From the NCBI GenBank assembly GCA_003971905.1, contig RSEE01000139.1, positions 62,001 through 126,000 on the forward strand: a stretch of 64,000 bases of DNA, in the 5' to 3' direction. Every line of letters starts with the position of its first letter. Position 1 is the stretch's first letter. Below, piece by piece: positions 9,961-20,780 of this stretch. The DNA comes from Moniliella sp. 'wahieum' (lineage: Eukaryota; Basidiomycota; Moniliellomycetes; Moniliellales; Moniliellaceae). The notes beneath the pieces are model-generated. The model did no database searches, was not told where the DNA came from, and worked only from the letters and a program-made list of their open reading frames with translations. Both the position numbers and the translations under genes were made by a program.

Positions 9961-10997
9961 AAGGGAACCATGTCTTTGCCTTTGTGCTATGCGAGGGTTT
10001 GCTATGGCATGCCCCCATTGGAATGGGAATCAAAGAGGATGAGGAGGTGGTCACGTAGATGGGTCCCATGGTTATCCTCCCCCCCGCCCTCGCTCCCACC
10101 ACCAAAGGCTAGATTGGTACCGCTTATGGTGGTGAGTGACAGATGCTAGTAGGTCATTGGTCAGGAGAGCCAGTAGGAGACAAAACAATCGTGCTATCGA
10201 TGACTTGGCGCTTACCTGCTCGCAAGTGGGGGGCAGGGCACAGGACAGACGGAGCAGAGGTTGTGCAGGCGGGTTGACGCCTTGACGGCGGGTTCTACTT
10301 GGACCGCGCGAACTTGCCCATCTTCAGTAGCATATTCAGTACTAGCATAGGGTGCTAAAGCTGTGTCTGTATTTGCCCACAGAGCCTTCAAACAGGACAA
10401 AAACGCGCCGTTCCAGGCGCCTCCCCTCCCGCTTGGTAATGAGGAGTTGTCGGAGCGCTCCCGAGCAAATCATAATCGGCCCCAAACCGCGAAGCGCTGG
10501 CCTCGCCCCTTGTCGAATCGCAGAGCCCGTCGCGACGCTCCTCTTTAGCGGGACAACATTCCCTCCTGGATCGGTCCGTCAGTCTGGCGCAACATGAACG
10601 GCTCCAGTCGTCTCGCCATCAGCTCGGGTGGCAACCCCGAGCCCGTTCGGACACACTGTGACGCTTCGGAGCCGGAGAGAAGAAAGCTCCCAGGGAGGCG
10701 GAGCAAGTGGGCGGCCTGCTCGCCTCCAAGACATGCGCGTCGTATAGCACTTGTTTTGCAGAGGGGAATGGTGCAACTGGGCGCCTAAGCCTCCTCGTCA
10801 GTCGTGACATGTGACAGTCCGCAAAGGGTTGAAGGGCCGGGCCGGGTTTGGTGGTGGATATGGAAGCTAAAAGAGCGATAGTAGCGAAAGAGACCATGCG
10901 AGGGCGACTACGACAGAATCGAGGCTTCTACCATCGCCACCCTTGCGTACTGGCTTTGCTTGTTTTTTTCTTTCGTTCTTTGGTGCGTTTGTAGGTG
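9961..10997. other. Intergenic, convergent gene ends
   Basis: This lies between the stop of the mL59-like gene and the stop of the CCCH/Smr gene. No gene, RNA or strong repeat is recognised. Open frames are short and low-complexity. Confidence 0.5.
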
Positions 10998-13612
10998 CTA
11001 CTTATGCGTCAGTGGATCGATGGCCACAATGCCATCGAGCTCGAGGTAGGGGTAGCCCCACTCGCCAGGAAGCGCTTCACGGCAGTGCCGAGTCGACTGG
11101 CAGTAGGCTGGCCAGCAAGAGTATGCTTGCCAGCGCCGACAGCCACAAACGCCAGTCCCTGCACGCCCTCCTCTTCGAGGCCGAGAAGGAACTGTTCGGT
11201 GACTTCCTGCGCGGTAGCATGCTGATAAGATGGCAGCGCCCCAACGCAGACGCACATGCACACGTCAGTTTTTCCCATCCACCCCCACCGCCACAGCACA
11301 GAGTCCAACAACGTACCAAGCCATGCAGATCCAACAGATACTCCGCTCGTTCTTTCGGCAAAAGGCGTGCGGATGCGGCGCCGACCGCAGCGCGCCGTGC
11401 CACCCCAAGCACACCCCCATCCCCGCCCCAGCCGCCGACCCCGCATCCCACGCCCGGCTGGCTCGTCCGACGCGGCGCCCGACGAGCCAAGCAGCTTGGT
11501 GCGTAGCTGGCCATGCCGCTCCTTGAGTGTGGCCGTGGCGCTGCGTGCGCGTTCCTGGCCCAACTGCGCATTGAGCTCAGTAGCCCGACGAGACCAGCTG
11601 TGGGCACCAGCCCATCGCCGCGCGCATACGCGCTGGCCGCCGCACGCAGCGCCGCCGCGCGCTCCCCGATAAGGCCATCGTAGGTCCGCGTTCGTGCGCA
11701 TACAGATTGGCCACACTGCCTCCGGTCTCGAGGGTGGGGAGCAAGGCAGGAGGACGAAGGGGCAGGGCGTTGGGCCGTTTTGCCCTTAGTCGCCGGCGGC
11801 GCTGGGTCCACCGCGCCCCGTCCTGACACGGCAGGGCGTTGGTGCGCTGCCTGAGCCGCCGAAGCGTACCGCGCCGGCTCGACAGCGGGCTTCTTGGCAG
11901 GTTTGCGCGTGTCGAGTGAGGGGAAATCGGCCGTTTCCAGCCCTCGGTCCGAGGCGGGCCTGTCGAGCGCAAGACCGCCCATGCCCATGCCCGACGCGAG
12001 CGATTGCACCGCGCCCAAATCGTGCAAAAAGCCGCACTGCGCATTAAGGCATTCGCCTCGCAACCAGTACTTGCACAGCGCGCGGCCTAGGTCATGGCTA
12101 AACCGGCAATCGGACCGACGACAGTCGCCCGCCAAAAATACCGGCACACTCGTGCCCCGCCGGCAGGCGAGGAAGATGGCGTGCCGCGCTTGAGCGCGAC
12201 AAACGCTTCGGTCGACAAGACTTGTACGCCGTCGGCGCCACCACGGGCAAAGCCACGTGGTCCCTCGGGGAAGTAGAGGCGCGGGTTCATGCTGGCTGGG
12301 ACTTCGGCGCCCATCGGGGTCAGTACCGGTCCTTCCTCTTCCTCCTGCTCGGGCGGGGGCGGGGGAACGCCACCGTTGGCCAACACGGCCGTCAGCGTGG
12401 CTTGCACATCAAAGTTGTATTGCGCCAATACCGATTCGGCTGTCGCGCGCGTCCATCCCCCTTCCTCCCGTCCAGGCAAAAGAATGGCACAGAGCACATC
12501 CAACGGTGTCATCACTTCTTCACCCGTAACTTCCACTGCCACAGGGGCCTCCTCAGCCGGCGCAAGGTACGCTGCCGAGGCCAAGGTGTCACACGCACAG
12601 GCGGGGCAAAGGGTGAAAATTCATCTTCCTCCTCCTCCGCTTCGTTCTCTTGCTCTTCCTCCTTCTCTTCCATCTTGGGGTACAACAGCCGAGGACACCT
12701 TGGTCGGCGAAGCAGTGAGGTCCGCCCGGGCCCAAGGAACGCTCGTCATGGCACCGGCCGCACGCGGTGCCGAGGCCAACGGCGACGTGACGATCGGCGT
12801 GGTGCGTCCCGAGCGTGGGGTGAACTCGGCAGCAGCAAGGTTGAGCCGAGGCGAAGTAGCGATTGCGACGGCGGGCGATGTAGGGCGGGAGAGGTGGAGG
12901 GAGGTGGAGGTGGGGGTGGAAGAGGGCGGTGAGGTGGGAGGATCGCGCTCCAGCGGGGTTGGGGCCAAGGGGCGCGGGGCGATCCCGATCCGATCACGCC
13001 TGCTGCTGGTGCGACCGGGCGGGAAATGGGCGGGGGAGCAGTGCCGAGGGGTCGCAGGCCCCAGACGCCGGCAGGAGAGGCAGGTCGGCTGCCGCTGTCG
13101 CCGGCAACAGGCGCGCTGCCCCAGGCGGCGGCCGCAGCAGCAGCAGATGGGATACCAGATGGGATCCCAGTTGAGCCTGAGCGCACGGACGGTGGTTTGC
13201 GTCGCGGCGGAGGCGCACGCGAGTGGGCCGCAGCAGCAGAGGGGGTGGCGAGTAGCGCAGCGAGCGTGGGCGGCGGACTGAGTGGGCGGCCAGAGGGGGC
13301 GGCGTCCTCATGGAAGCGGTGGAGGAGCTGGAGGACGAGACGGTCGAGCTGGTCGGCGGTGAGGGCGCGGCGGGCACTGGCGGGAGAAGGGAGACGACCA
13401 GCGCGGACGTAGGCACGTGCCCAGGCGTCAAGCGCGGCGCGCACATCCTCCACCTTGCCGTCGTCGTCGGCCGCGAGCGCGAGGGCGGGCAGGACGGCGT
13501 CGGCGGGGGCAGCGGGGGCGCCGGGCGGCGGAGGGAGGGGCGCCGGGAAGAGGGCGGAGAGGAGGGCACGTGTGAGTGCCAGGGCCGGCGCGGCGTCCGA
13601 GGGGGCCGACAT
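10998..13612 (-). CDS. CUE-like, CCCH zinc finger, Smr-domain protein
   Basis: This is a large protein of about 800 residues, probably binding and possibly cleaving RNA. From the ATG at 13612 come a helical N-terminus (LTADQLDRLVLQLLHRFHED), a Pro/Ser/Ala-rich middle, and an acidic block. Next is a CUE/UBA-like helix set with ATAESVLAQYNFDVQATLTAVL (about 12470-12400). Two CCCH fingers follow (12150-12010; VCRYF..GDCRRSDCRFSH and LCKYWLRGECLNAQCGFLH). A DUF1771-like segment (RRATELNAQLGQERARSATA) precedes a C-terminal Smr domain: LDLHGL before the intron and SRLGTAVKRFLASG, then LELDGIVAIDPL after it. The Smr LDLHG motif is kept. Frames change at least five times, for example at an A run near 12135 inside the first finger. 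Smr proteins of this type act in ribosome-linked mRNA decay (e.g. Cue2, NEMF-partner nucleases), which is the likely but unproven role. Confidence 0.82.
11222..11316 (-). other. CCCH/Smr gene intron
   Basis: Minus-strand donor GTACGT directly after LDLHGL, acceptor TTATCAG before HATAQEVT. The Smr domain reads through in frame after splicing. Confidence 0.8.
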
Positions 13613-13622
13613 GGGCAGCGAT

Positions 13623-13679
13623 GGGATGGCGAGATGGCGAGATGGCGAGATGGTGAGATGGTGAGATGGTGAGATGGCG
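13623..13679 (+). repeat. 8-bp tandem repeat (GAGATGGC/T)
   Basis: About seven copies of an octamer, GAGATGGC shifting to GAGATGGT. It lies immediately upstream of the CCCH/Smr start codon, i.e. in its 5' UTR or promoter. Confidence 0.9.
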
Positions 13680-13797
13680 GCGGCCGGCCGACGCAGACAC
13701 CACGCCGCGCACCGGCAACCCTACTTCTCGCCCGGCCCACACCCAAATCAAACACACGCAGGCCCATTCGGATCGGGGGTTGCCTTTGGGCTGCTCG

Positions 13798-13883
13798 CCA
13801 TCGCCACTGCCATCGCCATCGCCATCACCATCGCCATCGCCATCACCATCGCCATCACCATCGCCATCGCCATCGCCATCGCA
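13798..13883 (+). repeat. Hexanucleotide repeat (CATCGC/CATCAC)
   Basis: About 14 hexamer copies, alternating CATCGC and CATCAC, in the gap between the CCCH/Smr start and the end of the dehydrogenase gene. Non-coding by position. Confidence 0.9.
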
Positions 13884-14025
13884 CACATCCTATCCCACCC
13901 ACCCTCTAATCACACCCAATAGCGGTAGGAACGTTACATAACAATTCTTCTTCCATTCCGGTGGCTACCGAGCATGCTCATAGTCCCCTCCTCCCTCTTT
14001 CCCCTTGGTCTCCCTCGCGCCGTCC

Positions 14026-15014
14026 TCATACTGAAAAGTCAAACTGGACCCCGGTCAGCTGCTCCGTCACGTCAAACAGCTTGCCCGCCGCCTCCTTGTC
14101 CTGGCCGTTGGGAGCGACTGTGGCCGGGCCCACCTTGCCCGAGATCTCCATCCACCCCTGGGGCCCCCAATAGGATCCCGAAGCGACGCCGGGCATGGTG
14201 GCCGCATACGTTTGCGACAGCGCGCCCGTTGCGGCCGTTTGGGCAAACAACGAAGCCATGATCCACACCATGAGCGAACGAGGTGTGCCCTCGGTCAGAG
14301 CCCATCCTGGGTGCGCCAGTACCACCAACGGCGCAGCCAGCCCCGCCGCCGTGGTGCGCCTAGCCAGCTCTTGCCCCCACAGCAGGTTGGCAAGCTTGCT
14401 CTGTCCATATGCCACTTGGCCATTGTACGCGCGTTGGGTCCAGTCCAGGTCGTCGAGCGCAAGTGGCCCCGCTTGCTTGTGCAAAACGAGGATACAACTA
14501 CTACCCGACTGGAAGGCGTGTGCTTCAGCAGCGGGAACAATGTACCAATCAGCGTAGCGTGCGCCAAATGGTTCACTCCAAATACGGCCTCATGACCTGC
14601 ACGCCACAAGGAGGGTTAGTTGGTTAGTACAGTGCCAGCAAAGGTGGAAGGAGGGGGACGGAGCGGGATACGTGCCTTGGGCTGTCTGGTGCTTCTCGGA
14701 CGGATGAAGCACACCGGCATTGGCGACCAAAATGTCGAGTTGGGTATGGGTGGCGGCAAAGTCGATGGCAAACGTCTTGACCTTGTTGAGGTCGTCCAAG
14801 TCCAAGAGGGCCAACGTCGGCGTGCCCAAAGGCTTGGACGCAGTAATTTTCTCCACGGCTGCTTGGCCGCGACTTTGGTTGCGGCACGCTAGCACCACGT
14901 CCGCCCCAGCATGAGCGAGGTTGTATGCCGTCTCATAGCCCAGCCCGAGTTGGCGCCCGTGACAAGCGCGAGCTTGCCGGTGAGAGAAGGGATGTCGTTG
15001 GTGGTGAAGGCCAT
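14026..15014 (-). CDS. Short-chain dehydrogenase/reductase (retinol dehydrogenase/WWOX-like)
   Basis: This is an NAD(P)-dependent oxidoreductase; the substrate is unknown. The start MAFTTNDIPSLTG lies at 15014 (an in-frame ATG at 15110 is less likely). The N-terminal nucleotide-binding motif reads TGANSG, then ACRNQSRGQAA. The acidic LDLDDL and the NAG motif (LVANAGVLHP) follow. VNHLAHATLIGTLFPLL comes after the intron, then SRVVVVSS, and the catalytic YGQSKLAN (Y-x3-K) near 14400. AHPGWALTEG follows and the tail ends VQFDFSV at 14026. About 290 residues, usual for the family. Frame breaks occur near 14945 and 14490. The intron has a GC donor. Confidence 0.88.
14597..14675 (-). other. SDR gene intron with GC donor
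   Basis: Minus-strand exon ends CAAG, followed by GCACGT instead of GT. The branch region has ACTAACCAACTAAC and the acceptor is GTGCAG. Splicing joins QTAQ-G to HEAVFGVNH in frame, so the GC-AG boundary is required by the protein. Confidence 0.75.
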
Positions 15015-15489
15015 TGTATCTGAGGTGGAGCTGGGGGTGGCAAGGGGTGATGACAATGGGGGCAAAGGGGAGCGACCGGTTGAGGCAAAAGTTGCACTGG
15101 CCAACTCCAAGTGGCCTTTTTATAACCGTTCTTGTTTCGATGAGATATGATGCAGGGGTCAGGCCTCAGGAGCTGGGCCGGAAGAAGGGATCACCATACA
15201 CCCCTGGCGAGACCACCGGCTCAGGCAGAAGGGGTTTTTTCTCGTTCATCGCTAGCACGTCTCGCGCGTGATGCTTCCACAGACAGCCACAGTCCATCCC
15301 ACGCCGCTGTCCGCAAGCACGGCGTGCCTCCTACGCTCCTGGCTGATGCGCTCCAGATAGCCGCAAGCGTAAGGTGTATCGCTACAGCGCGTTCCAGAGA
15401 AGTCGCTGGACGTGGCTACAGTAAGCCAATTCAAATCAACTAATAGAAGCAGCGATGGACACCCCTTGTGCTAGGCCCTGTTTTGGGCC

Positions 15490-15514
15490 TTGAAGCTTGA
15501 AGCTTGAAGCTTGA
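15490..15514. repeat. Heptamer array GAAGCTT
   Basis: Three copies of GAAGCTT plus a partial, each holding the AAGCTT palindrome with one linker base. Confidence 0.9.
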
Positions 15515-15765
15515 TGGAAAATAACCGGCCCCACGCCGGCTTCGCCTACATCCCGCGGCCAGCCTGTTGGCTAATCTCCGCTCTCAGATTGAGATCTGAC
15601 TGTTCGGGGACCTCCTCCCCCAACAAGTGCCATGAGTACTGGGGGTTCTGTGCAGATCATCCCGCGGCCACTGCCCCCATCCACCCACCCAGACCCACCC
15701 GCCTCGTGGCCGGAGATAAAGAACACCTTGGGCCTTATTAGGCCCAAGTACTTAGACGTAAGGCC

Positions 15766-15783
15766 GTAACGCGTAACGCGTAA
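15766..15783. repeat. Heptamer array AACGCGT
   Basis: Two and a half copies of AACGCGT, with the ACGCGT palindrome repeated at a 7-bp period. Confidence 0.85.
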
Positions 15784-15865
15784 GGCCTAGGTAGGCCTAA
15801 GACCAGTAGGTTAGGGTTAGCTAAGCGCTAAAGCTCCAAGACCGAAAGCTTTAAGGTTCGTACGT

Positions 15866-15922
15866 CCATCGATCATCAATCGATCATCTCGATCATCTCG
15901 ATCATCTCGATCATCGATCATC
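15866..15922. repeat. 9-bp array TCGATCATC
   Basis: About five to six copies of the nonamer TCGATCATC with minor variants. It contains ATCGAT/GATC palindromes. Confidence 0.9.
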
Positions 15923-16051
15923 CGGCTCCATCCCTCTGTCTTTGTCGGAAAGACAGCGACGAGAAGATATGGAGTGCATCTACGCTATGGACGATGCGCA
16001 AGGGATCGAGGCTATCGGGGTTAGTTAGCGCCGCTCAAGCTTGAAGCTTTA

Positions 16052-16105
16052 GTAACGTCTAACGTTTACCGTTAACCGTTTACCGTTGAACGTTGAACTC
16101 AACGT
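16052..16105. repeat. Heptamer array NAACGTT/NACCGTT
   Basis: About seven heptamers alternating TAACGTT, TACCGTT, AACCGTT and GAACGTT. The AACGTT palindrome is partly degenerate but the 7-bp spacing is kept. Confidence 0.85.
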
Positions 16106-16354
16106 CGAGGCAGATGAACAAGTGGTTGGTGATTGGGTTGGGGAGGGAGGGGTACAAGTACAAGCCAGAGCCGTCACTACGAAGCCTCTGTCTGCAAGAC
16201 AAGGAGGAAGGGAAGGTCTTTGGAGTCCCACTAGGGCAGCCTTGCAGCAACCTGGCCAGGGGCGTGGGGGAGGGGGGGGGGGGAAAGAGGGACCATCGAT
16301 CAGGCCCAGGCCACGGGCCACAAACCTCAGGGATGAAAGATCAGGCCTCAGGTC

Positions 16355-18033
16355 TCAGGAATGAGTTTGGGCCAACTGCACCTTCAACCTGCGAATCTCC
16401 TTTTCGCGCTCAATCAGCACCGCCCGACCCTTTTCAATCTCATTCACAATCGCAATCCGCATTGTCCAACCGTCTTGCTTCGCCCAACACGGATTCTTGC
16501 GACAAGGCTTCAATCAGCTGGCCACTGACGCTGTGCAGCGGATGAGGGTGGTGCGGCACAGGTGGCGCCCCTGCTTCTGTTTCTGCTTCCCCTCTGCCTC
16601 GGCCCCGGTCTCCTCCAAAACAGAAGAAGGTTCGAGCGCGGCGATCGGTTCAACTGGCTCAAGCTCTCCTCTTGCCGCGTCCGCCTCACCCGGACCATGG
16701 GGTTGATTCCCCCCTTCCTCCCCGACAGCCGCGTCGGGCGAGTCAAGCTGCATGGCTTCCCCTCCTTGTTCGGGGTGCAATGCCTCGCCCCCCTCCGTCT
16801 CGGTAGACTCTTTCTTAATCCGTACCGGCGCCGCCGCCGCGGCCGGGGCCGCCGGTGTGTCGGTGGAGGCCGAAGTGGGAACGAGAGAGGAGACGGCGTC
16901 GGTCGAAGACGCCGTGTTGGTAGGAGGGGCGGCAGTGGTAGGCTGTGCAGGCGGCTGGGCGATTGGGAGGGGCGAGGTGGCGCGGCGGGATGTCTCCCTG
17001 TTGGCGTGCGACAAGGCCCAGGCGGTGTAAATCCGTTTTTGCTCTTCGTACGTCGCATACACACTGGGGTTGGCAAATGCCTCGGCGCTTGTGGCGGGAA
17101 GTGGGGTGGGAGGGTGAGCGATGAGGATGTCGTAGAATGCCTCGGTGGGCTCGGGAAACACAATCTCCTCGTACTGCCACGAATGGACCACGGGGACGAC
17201 GACCAAGGACGAGGCCGCCGCCGGGTCAGGTAGCGACAGGATCGGTGCCACAGAAGTATCGGCTGATTCGGTACCGGGAAGAGGGTGGGTCGAAGGGCGT
17301 AAGACGCCAATGGGGTCAGGAGGGATGGGCTGTCCAACAACACGTCCGCCCACTCGTCCAGGGATGGAGCTTGAGATGGTGGTAGAGTGTGATGGGCTTC
17401 TCGTTGGCTTCCGGTACAAAGAAGATCTTGATTTGGATCTCAAACTCGCCCCAGCCCGTCTCGGTCACTTGAAACGGCGGTTTGTCCACATCTGCCGACA
17501 CACACATGGGGTTAACACAGGCCTTTTGCCTTCTCTCTGTCTAATCAAGCAGCCGCCAACAGCAAGGCGGAGAGCCACGTACTTCTCGTTGGTTGGGCAT
17601 ACGTCTCATGCAACTTAAACTGAACGCGGCGGATAAAGTAGGAAATGTCATCTTTGCCCCCAATCATCTTGTGAAAGTCCAGCTCCGACTCGCGTCCGCG
17701 CGTCGAAACGCCCACGTGCGCAGCGGTCGTAGCAGCCACAGCGGCGGCTGCCGCAGGCGTAGAAGGGGTAGGATGGTGGCGCAATCGAGCACCCACACCC
17801 GACGCACCAGGTGTGCCGCCTGTCGCAGGCGCATCCACTGTCACCGGCGGCGGCGCAGCAAGCATCGGGTTGGACGCTGCGCTGCGCACAGCCACCGTCC
17901 ACCGGTGGGTATGGTCCGGTGGGGACACCAGTTTCTCCGCCGGGCTAAGGGGCGTGGCAGTGGTGCCGACGATGATGGGGCGGCTGACAGCCACGCCGCG
18001 GATGCGTTTGACAGGCGGTTGAGGCGCAACCAT
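16355..18033 (-). CDS. YAF9: YAF9/GAS41 YEATS-domain chromatin protein
   Basis: YAF9 is a shared subunit of the SWR1 and NuA4 complexes and reads acylated histone H3. The start at 18033 gives [16 protein letters not shown], then [11 protein letters not shown], a long Ala/Pro/Thr insert, and [19 protein letters not shown]. After the intron come [19 protein letters not shown] and [22 protein letters not shown], completing the YEATS fold. [19 protein letters not shown] follows the domain. A low-complexity linker of roughly 200 residues precedes a C-terminal coiled coil ([20 protein letters not shown]) that ends at TGA 16355. Frames shift near 17365 and 16500. The family has about 225-250 residues; this protein is longer because of two inserts. 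Confidence 0.93.
17492..17582 (-). other. YAF9 intron
   Basis: Donor GTACGT after YAQPTRN, acceptor TCGGCAG before VDKPPFQ. It lies inside the YEATS domain and splicing restores the conserved reading. Confidence 0.85.
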
Positions 18034-18852
18034 GGGGGCGATGGTGGTGGTGGTGGTGGTGGCGGAGCAACAGACAGACGCGTCTGGAGATGGGCCGTCC
18101 CGAAGACACTTGCTCTCTCCCGCCGCCTCGAGCCGACGAGCGGGTTCCGCTTTGTTCCGCCCGACTACCCCGCGTGGGCACTGTGCAGGCGGGAATAATG
18201 CGATGCTACGCATGGGGCCGCAGGAGGTTGCGTTTGGGCTCGCTAGTGCGGATGCGTGATGCGCGTCAGCATCCCCCTTGGGACGAGTTGGTTCGTTCGC
18301 CAGGTGCAATCCAGCAGGGTTATTAATCTGGGAACGCAGCAGCACCACCATCGCCGTGGCTTGGAGGCTGCTCGGGAGCGCCTGAGACGGGGACATACCG
18401 ACGGGGGGCTATATATCCGCACACAACTAATCTCGTTTGCATGCGTGAGACAAATCGCCCGCCCAGATCTGTCCAGGCGTACACGGGGGACGGCACAGAT
18501 CCACAATCTCCCTCACACACGCTACGATGGTGGTGAGACAAACGATGAGATAGAACGACGAAGGCTAGAACGGATGGAAGGGAGAAAAGAGACAAAGGGA
18601 GCCACACGGTCGGACAAGATGCGAGAAACTGAGAGGGGGGAGACAACACACCCTGAGGCCTTGAAGGCTGTAGGGAGGCACGACTGCAGAGCCACAGTGC
18701 CAATGGAGGATGGACAGGGCTGTGGGGACAACCAACATGGACGGGAGGGAGAGGGCAGGAAAAGGGGAAGGGTTGTAATTGGAGACAAGAAAAAGGAATG
18801 GGGGAGAATCCCGTCCTTTCATCGCACAGGACGGGGGGGTAGGTAGGTAGGA
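18034..18852. other. Intergenic between YAF9 and bZIP genes
   Basis: Holds the YAF9 upstream region and the bZIP 3' flank. Near 18540-18840 it is purine-rich on the plus strand, with AG-rich runs. No gene or strong repeat is seen. Confidence 0.45.
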
Positions 18853-20493
18853 TCAAGCAGCCATCATGTGCATCTGGGAGACCAAGGGCTGAGGGGGAGA
18901 ACGGGTAAAGTGAGCCTTGCCCATGATACGGGGGGAAGAGGGCGCGTCCTTCCGCGGGATCACCACCTCTGCTCTCCGAGGGTTGGGGGAAGATACCGAC
19001 GCCGGCGGACTGAGGGGCGTGGCGGTGGAGGACAAAGGAATATTGAGCGCGGCCAAGTTGAGAACGGCGGCCTCGGGCGCGAGTGGGTTCGACAAACTTC
19101 GCGCCATCCGCGGCTCGTCGGTCGGATGACTCTGTTGCCGCCGCAGCACATCCAGAATCTTGTTCATATCGTATGGCCCCTTGGGCACGACAGCTCCCAT
19201 AGGTGGAGGGTGGTGTGCCGGTTGGGCTTGAACAGGAGCAGGGGCGTACGCTGAGTCATCAACGTTCACTTCCGGTCGAACGGACGGCGGATCCGCAGCG
19301 GGGACAGAGACAACAGCAGCATTGAGCCCATGTTGCCGCACAAGCTCCCATAACCGTTCATTCTCGCTTGTCAACGAACCGTGTTTGCTCTTGAGCTCTC
19401 CGATCGCCTCGTCCCGCTGCGCCAACAGATCTTCAAGTTGGGTAATGTACTCTTTCCTCCGTTCCCGAAAGTTGCGCGCCGCGAAATCTTGTTGCGCAGC
19501 TGCCTTTTCTCCTTGGACGAAAGCGCGCGGTACTCTTCTGCGTTCCGACGGTCCGCTAAAGCCACCGCTTGGGCCTGGCCCTCGCTAGATTGTACACTGG
19601 GCAGTGGAGCGTTCCTGCGCAGTGCCCTCGGATGAGGCACGAACCAGGAAGATGCGCGGCGACCTCTGGAGCTGACATGCGTTCCCACACACAACTGGCC
19701 CGTCTTGGGTCCCTTCAGCGTGCTCAGGGACAGCCTGGGTCTGCAATGCCTGGAGCTGCTGCGCGATCTGGTCCGCTAGCGTCATTTGGACCAAGTGCGG
19801 GTCGATCGAGTTGGGGTCCAAGCTGTTGGATAGGTCCATAGATGGCTGTGAGATGGGAGGCAGAGCGAGCATGTCCGTGTCCTCCATCTCCATCTCTGTT
19901 TTCCTCGCTGCCCCCCACAGCGACGCAGACAGGGTCAGTGTACCTGACGGGGACGAGGCGGGGTGCAGGGGAGGGGGAGCGGGGCCAGTGAGTGCTGGTT
20001 CGGGCCGGAGAGGCACGGTTGGGAGGCAAGTGGGCTCGAGGGTGTATCGATGGAAAGAGGCGGGGGGTCGAGTTCGTCAAGAGTCCAGCCAGACAGGTCG
20101 TCCTGCCCGGCGTCCTCAGAGAGGGTAGGGGTAAGAGGGTGGGGTCGGGAAGCGGGGGCGGGGCAGAGGTAGCGGGAGAGGGGGCTGGGGGGCGGGAGGG
20201 CGGGTGTGTGTACAGGGGAACTGGCGGGGGCCAGGAAGGGGTCGGCGAGGTACGCGGACCAGCTGGGTTGAGGTTGAGATTGAGATTGAGGTTGAGATTG
20301 AGGTTGAGATTGAGGTTGATGAGTTGAGATGAGGTTGAGATTGAGGTTGAGGCTGAGGCTGGGAGGCTGAGGGAGGGAGAGGTGGCGTAGTGGGCACGGA
20401 GCGTGCGCTCGACGAGGGCGGGGGTGGGCTCGATGCCGTGGCGGCGGAGCTGGAGGATGAGGTGGTGGCGGAAGGTGGACTCGGGGTGGCCAT
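18853..20493 (-). CDS. bZIP transcription factor
   Basis: This is a nuclear DNA-binding regulator. From MATP at 20493 the N-terminus reads in a shifted frame as a helical segment, FRHHLILQLRRHGIEPTPAL, followed by low-complexity Asn/Leu and Pro runs. Acidic MEMEDTDMLALPPISQP and an amphipathic LADQIAQQLQALQ follow. The bZIP lies near 19530-19350. Its basic region is KEKRQLRNKIS-ARNFRERRKEYI with the N-x7-R core, and its zipper has LEDLLAQRDEAIGELKSK, then LTSENERLWELVRQ. A Pro/Ser tail with NKILDVLRRQQ ends at 18853. A two-base insertion near 19478 splits the basic region. The type is common in basidiomycetes; targets are unknown. Confidence 0.88.
20266..20359. repeat. Hexanucleotide repeat (GAGRTT) in bZIP N-terminus
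   Basis: About 15 copies of GAGATT/GAGGTT on the plus strand. On the coding minus strand it gives alternating Asn-Leu or Ser-Gln/Pro-Gln depending on the frame. Being hexameric, it keeps phase when it expands. Confidence 0.9.
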
Positions 20494-20780
20494 GGTGGGG
20501 GGGATGGGGAGGAGGCAGAGGAGGCGGTGGGCGGAGGATGGAAGATGGCGGCTGTTCGTGCGCTTCCTGGGCGGGGGGGTGGGACACGGTGGATCAGCGC
20601 AGCCCACCCGGGTCCTTTCAATTTCAACGGGCGAGTGACTAGTGATTAGTGATTAGGGGACGGTGATTATCGATGGGCTACAGGTTACGTCAGCTGCTGG
20701 TGCCACTCGCCTGTGCGGTGGATCTGACATCGGACGCCGTCTCCACATCGAAGCGCCCAATCAGTCGCTACCCCTCGGCC
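20494..20780. promoter_or_regulatory. Divergent promoter, bZIP and MSP1
   Basis: About 290 bases separate the bZIP start from the MSP1 start. They include a heptamer array (GTGACTA/GTGATTA) at 20635-20656. No TATA box is clear. Confidence 0.4.
20635..20656. repeat. Heptamer array GTGACTA/GTGATTA
   Basis: Three units at a 7-bp period; the first contains the ACTAGT palindrome. Confidence 0.8.

Larger units (their letters stand above)
15015..16354. other. Gene-free, repeat-rich intergenic region
   Basis: No gene is recognised. The region carries several short-period arrays: AAGCTT heptamers near 15490, ACGCGT heptamers near 15766, TCGATCATC nonamers near 15866 and AACGTT heptamers near 16052. 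It also has an imperfect-loop palindrome, TTGGGCCT/AGGCCCAA, at 15730-15749 and a G12 run at 16272. Confidence 0.6.

Noticed and set aside
15490-16105. Telomere- or centromere-like repeats
   Set aside because: Periods are 7 and 9 bp with mixed palindromes, not TTAGGG, and housekeeping genes lie on both sides.
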